From Prolixibacteraceae bacterium (lineage in GTDB: Bacteria > Bacteroidota > Bacteroidia > Bacteroidales > Prolixibacteraceae): 38,125 nucleotides of DNA. Of this stretch, positions 33,429-38,125 are shown in pieces. The position numbers and the translations under genes were made by a program. The number at the start of each line of letters is the position of its first letter. The first letter of the stretch is position 1. The stretch covers positions 1-38,125 of the forward strand of contig JAIBEZ010000033.1 in the NCBI GenBank assembly GCA_019459485.1. The letters run 5' to 3'. Under the pieces are notes generated by a model. It had not been told where the DNA came from and ran no database searches. It saw only the letters and a program-made list of their open reading frames with translations.

Positions 33429-35378
33429 ATGATCGATCCTTCTACCATAGAGCGAATACTGGATGCGGCAAACATTTCGGATGTTGTGTCGGAGTTTGTC
33501 ACCCTCAAAAAACGGGGTGTCAATCAGCTCGGTTTGTGCCCCTTCCACAACGAAAAAACGCCTTCGTTTACAGTTTCGCCTGCCAAGGGAATTTTTAAAT
33601 GTTTCGGCTGCGGAAAAGGTGGAAACTCGGTGAACTTTGTAATGGAGCTGGAGCAACTCAGTTATCCGGATGCATTGCGGTGGCTGGCAAAAAAATTCCA
33701 CATCGAGATTGAAGAAAAAGAGGAATCGCAGGAAGAAAAGCAACTGAAAGACGAGCGCGAAAGCATGATGATTGTTTCGGCATTCGCTCAAAAGTATTTC
33801 AGCCGTTTTTTACTGAAGGAGAATGAAGGCCGCACCATTGGCCTGAGTTACCTGCGCGAAAGGGGAATCCGCGATGACATCATTACCAAATTTGAACTCG
33901 GATATTGCCCCGACGGGAAAGACCTTTTCACTCAGGCGGCACAACGTGAAGGTTACAAAATGGATTTTCTGGATAAAACCGGACTTACAATCAAACGCGA
34001 AGAGTGGGTGCGCGACCGTTTCGGCGGACGAGTGATTTTTCCGGTTCATAACGTAGCCGGTCGTGTGATTGCCTTTGGCGGACGAACGCTGACCAACGAC
34101 AAGAAAGTTGCCAAATACCTCAACTCGCCCGAGTCGGAAATTTACCACAAAGGCCGCACGCTTTATGGTATTTATCAGGCAAAACGGGATATTACAAAAC
34201 TCGATAAATGCTATCTGGTGGAAGGTTATACCGATGTTTTGTCGTTTCATCAGGCGGGAATCGAAAATGTGGTGGCCTCGTCAGGAACATCACTCACCAT
34301 CGACCAAATCAGGCTGATCAGGCGTTTTTCACCCAACATTACCATTGTGTATGATGGCGATGATGCCGGAATAAAGGCATCACTGCGCGGAATCGACATG
34401 GTTCTGGAAGAAGGCATCAACGTGAAAGTTTTACCGTTGCCGCGTGGCGAAGACCCCGATTCGTTTGCCCGCTCGATGAGTGCAAGCGAGTTGACTGAAT
34501 ACATCAAAGCCAACGAAACCGACTTTATAAAATTCAAGACGCAGCTTTTGATGGGAACCGTTGAAAACGATCCGGTTTCGAAAGCACGACTGGTCAACGA
34601 AATTGTACGTTCCATTTCTGTCATTCCTGATACCATTACCCGAACCATTTACATCAAGGAATGCAGCCGGTTGATGGATGTTCAGGAAGCAGTTTTGTAC
34701 TCCGAAATCAGGAAAATTCAGAACAAACAATCGGAAGACCATACCCGAAAAGAACTTCAGGAAATACAAATACAGGCTTCAAAACCTGCCACTCCGGTTA
34801 CTCAAAAAAAGGTGGCCAATCATTTCGAAACCGAAGAACGTGAGATCATCCGTGTTCTCCTGAAATATTTTCATCAGGAAGCCTTCGATATTGAAGACGA
34901 GGAAACCCATGAAATGAAATCTTACACCGTGGGATATTATGTGTTGTCAGAACTTCAGAGCGACGGACTGACTTCGGTGGACCCCACTTTCAGTTTCATT
35001 ATTGCAACACTGGAAGAAAATGTTGACAACAAAGATTTTGATCCGGTAAAGTTTTTCACCCAGCATCCCGATACTGAAATCAGTCAGTTCGCCAGCAACA
35101 TCATGGCCGACAAATACATCGAAAGCAAACGATGGAGCAAAGGCGGCGCTTTTATCGAAACCGAAAGCGAGTTGCTGTATTTACTTGTTCCCAAGTTGAT
35201 TCAGGAATACAAACTAAAGAAAGTGAAAATGATGTTGAAAAAACTTGAACATCAGATTAACGAAGCCAGTAAAAACAACGACACCGAAAAGCTAATGGAA
35301 TACATGGGCCAGCACATGAAACTGAAGGAAGTTTTGAAAGATCTTTCGGTATTGCTTGGATTTAGAACAATCAGCTAA
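33429..35378 (+). CDS. dnaG: DNA primase
   Basis: Synthesises RNA primers at the replication fork. 649 residues. CHC2 zinc-finger domain at the N-terminus (about 1-100; CPFHNEKTPSF and CFGCGKGG give Cys37, His40, Cys58, Cys61), the DnaG catalytic N-terminal subdomain (about 125-260, GYCPDGKD, RFGGRVIFPV, GRVIAFGGR, YLNSPES), the TOPRIM domain (about 265-345; LVEGYTDVLSFHQAG, VYDGDDAG with the acidic metal ligands), then the helical helicase-interaction region (about 430-649). Length and order fit the family. There is no rpsU or rpoD neighbour, as is usual in Bacteroidota. A flavin-binding protein gene follows after 6 bases. Confidence 0.98.
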   Translation: MIDPSTIERILDAANISDVVSEFVTLKKRGVNQLGLCPFHNEKTPSFTVSPAKGIFKCFGCGKGGNSVNFVMELEQLSYPDALRWLAKKFHIEIEEKEESQEEKQLKDERESMMIVSAFAQKYFSRFLLKENEGRTIGLSYLRERGIRDDIITKFELGYCPDGKDLFTQAAQREGYKMDFLDKTGLTIKREEWVRDRFGGRVIFPVHNVAGRVIAFGGRTLTNDKKVAKYLNSPESEIYHKGRTLYGIYQAKRDITKLDKCYLVEGYTDVLSFHQAGIENVVASSGTSLTIDQIRLIRRFSPNITIVYDGDDAGIKASLRGIDMVLEEGINVKVLPLPRGEDPDSFARSMSASELTEYIKANETDFIKFKTQLLMGTVENDPVSKARLVNEIVRSISVIPDTITRTIYIKECSRLMDVQEAVLYSEIRKIQNKQSEDHTRKELQEIQIQASKPATPVTQKKVANHFETEEREIIRVLLKYFHQEAFDIEDEETHEMKSYTVGYYVLSELQSDGLTSVDPTFSFIIATLEENVDNKDFDPVKFFTQHPDTEISQFASNIMADKYIESKRWSKGGAFIETESELLYLLVPKLIQEYKLKKVKMMLKKLEHQINEASKNNDTEKLMEYMGQHMKLKEVLKDLSVLLGFRTIS

Positions 35379-35384
35379 GAAACT

Positions 35385-35867
35385 ATGAGAACACACTTTA
35401 TTGAAGACAGAACCGAGATCGATGCCATTTTGAAACAGTGCAAAACCTGTTATGTGGCAATGTCGATCGACGATGAGCCATACGTTTTGCCCATGAATTT
35501 TGCCATGGACGGCGACCGGGTTATTCTGCATTCGGCCCAGCATGGAAGAATGTGGGAAACGATCAAAAAAAATCCGAAAGTTTGTATCAACTGGACTTTG
35601 GGCGAAGAGCTGGCATGGCAGGACGAAAAGGTTGGGTGCAGCTACCGCGTAAAATCGAAATCGGTAAATATTGAAGGAACGGCTGAAATTATAGACGACG
35701 ATGTTGAAAAAGAACGGCTTTTCAAACAGTTCATGACTCAATACAGCGATCTTCCGTTCAAGTTCAGCGCACCGGCAATCAGAAATGTTGGCGTTTTTAT
35801 CGTTCCGATTACCAAGATTACTGCGAAGGAATTTGGGGCGAAGGCGGTGACTCCGTGGAACCGATAA
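35385..35867 (+). CDS. pyridoxamine 5'-phosphate oxidase-like FMN-binding protein (NimA-type)
   Basis: 160 residues, no signal. Split-barrel flavin-binding fold of the Pyridox_ox_2 group: CKTCYVAMSIDDEPYVLPMNFAMD (strand pair at the FMN site), ILHSAQHGRMWETIKKNPKVCINW, then YRVKSKSVNIEGTAEIIDD and FIVPITKITAKEFGAKA. Relatives include 5-nitroimidazole reductases (Nim) and uncharacterised FMN proteins. The start is 6 bases after the dnaG stop, so it is probably co-transcribed with dnaG. Specific substrate not deducible. Confidence 0.9.
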   Translation: MRTHFIEDRTEIDAILKQCKTCYVAMSIDDEPYVLPMNFAMDGDRVILHSAQHGRMWETIKKNPKVCINWTLGEELAWQDEKVGCSYRVKSKSVNIEGTAEIIDDDVEKERLFKQFMTQYSDLPFKFSAPAIRNVGVFIVPITKITAKEFGAKAVTPWNR

Positions 35868-35963
35868 TTATTTACGATTTAGATATTTGCGATTTACTAT
35901 TTGAGCCTTTCCGATCATTGTTCAGTTTGTTAATTGTAAATGGTCTGATGGTAAATCCCTCAA

Positions 35964-35992
35964 TTGACTTTGTGCACTTTTTCCTACCTTTG
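35964..35992 (+). promoter_or_regulatory. promoter of the AlbA_2-type regulator, leaderless
   Basis: TTG (35964-35966), 18-base spacer, TACCTTTG (35985-35992), a good match to the TTG / TAnnTTTG consensus. The ATG begins 5 bases after the -7 element, so the mRNA would have no or almost no leader. Confidence 0.6.
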
Positions 35993-35997
35993 CTTTT

Positions 35998-37644
35998 ATG
36001 GCATTACCAATCAACATAGAAGAATTAATTCACGGTCAATCGATTGAATGGGATCGGCTGGAATTTAAAAAAGGTTGGAATCCTGAAGAAACGATTCATT
36101 CCATTTGTGCATTTGCCAACGATATCAATAATTGGGGCGGTGGTTATGTTATTATTGGTATTGAAGAGCAAAACGGGAGGCCTGTTTTTCCTCCTGAAGG
36201 TATTGACCCTCAACGATTGGATTCAATTCAAGGTGAGTTAGTAAAGATTTGTCACCAAATCACACCCAATTACATTCCGGCAACACAGCCTTACGTGTTT
36301 CAGAACAAACATATCCTGGTAATCTGGGTTCCGGCAGGAGACATAAGACCTTATACAGCACCCTCCACACAAGGGAAGAATGCCCGCTGGCAGCCATATA
36401 TCCGTTTTGGTTCACGCAGTATTGTTGCTATGGATGCCAATCTTCGAAGATTGCAAGAACTCACTGCCCGAATCCCTTTTGATGACCGAATTAACAATCA
36501 GGCATCAGTTAAAAATTTTGATCTGGGCTTGATCCGGTCGTTTTTACAGGAAATAAAAAGTGATTTATTCGAGGAGAGTTTACAAATCTCCTTTAATGAC
36601 CTTTGCCGGCAACTCCATATTGCCAAAGGTCCCGATGAAAATTTTCGTCCAATAAATTCAGGATTGCTATTCTTTTGCAATCAACCTGAAACCTATTTCA
36701 ACCGCGCATGGATTGAAGTTGTGATTCGGAAAGATGAAACAGGTGATGACTTCGAGGAAAAATACTTTAAAGGTCCGCTTCACAATCAGCTAAGGAATGC
36801 CCTCGATTATATCAGAAATCAAATCATTGTGGAGAAAGTCAAAAAAATCCAAGGGCAGGCAGAAGCGCAACGTTTTTATAATTTTCCTTTCGCTGCAATA
36901 GAAGAAGCGCTTGCCAATGCGGTCTATCACAAAAGTTATGAACTTGACAAACCGATTGAGGTACAAATATGGCCAGATAAGATTGAAATCTTAAGTTTTC
37001 CCGGTCCGGTTCCTCCGGTAAATTCAGAAATACTGGCAACTCAGCGGCGGGTTGTCGCAAGGGATTATCGGAACCGGCGCATTGGCGATTTTCTGAAAGA
37101 ATTGCACCTGACGGAGGGCAGGGGTACTGGAGTTCCAAAAATATACCGGGCGCTTGAACGCAATGGTTCACCCATGCCAATTCTGGAAACAGATCTTGAT
37201 TGCAATTACTTTTTGACAGTAATATATGCACATCCGGAAGCAAAAAGTAACCAAGCAAGTAATCAGGATAATATTCAGAATATCAACTCATTAGACGATA
37301 TTAATGATCTTCTAATGTATTTAAGTAACCAAGCAAGTAACCAAGCAAGTAACCAAGCAAGTGACCAAGTAAGTGACCAAGTAAAATCTCTTATCTCGGA
37401 TAATTTTGGCGACAAGGCAGAACTAATTCTTGACTATTTATCAGAAATGCCAAGGAAAAAGAAAGAAATATTGGAAGAGTTATTGGGTGTGTCCCTTCAA
37501 ACAAAAAATAAAAAAAGATACCTTGACCCTCTTCTAAACCAAGATTGGATTGAATTAACCATAAAAGAAAATCCACGGGATATGAACCAAAAATACCAGT
37601 TAACCGAAAAAGGCCGGTTACTGGTTAAAATACTCAAAAAATGA
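35998..37644 (+). CDS. AlbA_2 (Schlafen-like) and HATPase_c_4 domain regulator
   Basis: 548 residues. N-terminal AlbA_2 domain (about 5-150: EWDRLEFKKGWNPEETIHSICAFAND, GGGYVIIGIEEQNG), then an ATP-binding C-terminal HATPase_c_4 domain (about 240-415: FPFAAIEEALANAVYHKSYE, IEILSFPGPVP, RRIGDFLKELHLTEGRGTG). A linker of SNQA and SDQV tandem repeats (about 416-462) connects to a winged-helix tail (about 463-548, LTEKGRLLVKILKK). Annotated in databases as ATP-dependent DNA helicase-related or putative transcriptional regulators. Some homologues are linked to defence or stress. Its last four bases overlap the ATG of the next gene (ATGA). A 12-base DNA repeat encodes the linker. Confidence 0.9.
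   Translation: MALPINIEELIHGQSIEWDRLEFKKGWNPEETIHSICAFANDINNWGGGYVIIGIEEQNGRPVFPPEGIDPQRLDSIQGELVKICHQITPNYIPATQPYVFQNKHILVIWVPAGDIRPYTAPSTQGKNARWQPYIRFGSRSIVAMDANLRRLQELTARIPFDDRINNQASVKNFDLGLIRSFLQEIKSDLFEESLQISFNDLCRQLHIAKGPDENFRPINSGLLFFCNQPETYFNRAWIEVVIRKDETGDDFEEKYFKGPLHNQLRNALDYIRNQIIVEKVKKIQGQAEAQRFYNFPFAAIEEALANAVYHKSYELDKPIEVQIWPDKIEILSFPGPVPPVNSEILATQRRVVARDYRNRRIGDFLKELHLTEGRGTGVPKIYRALERNGSPMPILETDLDCNYFLTVIYAHPEAKSNQASNQDNIQNINSLDDINDLLMYLSNQASNQASNQASDQVSDQVKSLISDNFGDKAELILDYLSEMPRKKKEILEELLGVSLQTKNKKRYLDPLLNQDWIELTIKENPRDMNQKYQLTEKGRLLVKILKK
37324..37383 (+). repeat. 12-bp in-frame tandem repeat (AGTAACCAAGCA) in the AlbA_2 gene
   Basis: Five consecutive 12-base units encode SNQA, SNQA, SNQA, SDQV, SDQV. 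An isolated related copy sits at 37249-37260. Each unit is four codons, so unit gain or loss would change linker length without breaking the frame. Confidence 0.85.
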
Positions 37645-38125
37645 TACTAGTAACAGGTGGAACCGGGCTCGTTGGAGCACATTTGCTGTATGAGCTGACC
37701 AATTCAGGCAATCGGGTAAAAGCACTCCGGCGGCAGCAAAGCAATACCGACTGGGTAAAGAAAATATTTTCGTATTACTCCAATCAGGTTGAAACGCTGT
37801 TTTCGCAAATTGAATGGGTCGAAGGCGACATTCTGGATTATTTCAGCCTCGAAGAAGCACTGAAAGGTATTACCAGCATTTACCACTGTGCCGCCATCGT
37901 TTCGTTTCATGGCGACGACAACGACATGATGCTGAACAACAATGTAAAAGGCACCGGGAACCTGATTGACGCCGCCATTCACAACGGGGTCGGCAGGTTT
38001 TGTCACGTGAGTTCGATCGCTGCATTGGGCAAAACACAGGATGGAAGCCAGATTACCGAAGAAACTTACTGGACACCATCCAAACGCAAAACAGGCTATT
38101 CGCTCAGCAAATTTTTTTCTGAAAT
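37641..38125 (+). CDS. NAD-dependent epimerase/dehydratase, extended SDR (partial, runs off window)
   Basis: 161 codons up to the window edge, no stop reached. Starts at ATG 37641, overlapping the previous stop by four bases. The N-terminus MILVTGGTGLVGAHLLYEL carries the TGGTGLVG NAD loop. Later motifs: WVEGDILDYFSLEEALKGI (Asp-Ile binding of the adenine), YHCAAIVSF, NNVKGTGNLIDAA, HVSSIAALG (catalytic Ser region) and TGYSLSKFFSE (YxxxK). These are extended-SDR landmarks similar to dihydroflavonol-reductase/UDP-sugar epimerase types. Substrate not deducible. Co-transcribed with the AlbA_2 gene. Confidence 0.92.
   Translation, partial: MILVTGGTGLVGAHLLYELTNSGNRVKALRRQQSNTDWVKKIFSYYSNQVETLFSQIEWVEGDILDYFSLEEALKGITSIYHCAAIVSFHGDDNDMMLNNNVKGTGNLIDAAIHNGVGRFCHVSSIAALGKTQDGSQITEETYWTPSKRKTGYSLSKFFSE

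Overview
The window looks like a chromosomal piece of a Bacteroidota genome, probably class Bacteroidia. The evidence is a type IX secretion (T9SS) type B C-terminal domain, a PorP/SprF partner and a PorE-like TPR/propeller/OmpA lipid-side protein, several TTG-N19/20-TAnnTTTG promoters, a general lack of Shine-Dalgarno sites, and the 89-residue form of S15. A genus cannot be named from the sequence alone. The first ~165 bases are low-complexity and look like a degraded contig end.

Region 1 (1-5150) is housekeeping on the minus strand: rpsO, pnp and a prolyl oligopeptidase lipoprotein, separated by clear terminators, with a good promoter and a structured leader ahead of rpsO. Region 2 (5200-10285) is accessory: a BRO-N/DinD-like protein, an outer-membrane barrel, an S4-domain RNA-binding protein, a DUF433/DUF5615 toxin-antitoxin-like pair, a degenerate 21-bp minisatellite, an unknown helical protein, and gene debris that includes a partial second copy of the S4 gene end.

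Region 3 (10286-26226) is the centrepiece, a surface-adhesin locus on the plus strand. It holds a 2,402-residue glycine-rich/Ig-like/PA14/HYR protein, a 270-residue secreted protein, a 1,188-codon T9SS type B adhesin, a PorP/SprF outer-membrane protein and a PorE-like OmpA protein. By eye, all three secreted proteins carry the same two-domain module (a PKD-like fold with YxW, ITxW and GC landmarks, then a second domain starting near a single Cys). It is C-terminal in the first, nearly the whole mature protein in the second and N-terminal in the third. Only the third has a recognisable T9SS sorting domain. This suggests a multi-subunit surface structure anchored or exported through one T9SS client, and is the best candidate for an undescribed system here.

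Region 4 (26227-33428) mixes metabolic and stress genes (NmrA-like reductase, AGE-family sugar epimerase lipoprotein, class III-like sirtuin overlapping an outer-membrane barrel, Tat-exported metallophosphoesterase, an MNT nucleotidyltransferase overlapping a degenerate Nudix protein) with repeat-rich spacers, including a decayed RAYT/IS200-like transposase with long inverted ends and a 44-bp tandem array. Region 5 (33429-38125) has dnaG with a flavin-binding protein, then an AlbA_2/ATPase regulator overlapping a nucleoside-sugar-type dehydratase that runs off the window. Palindromic REP-like elements occur in nearly every long spacer.
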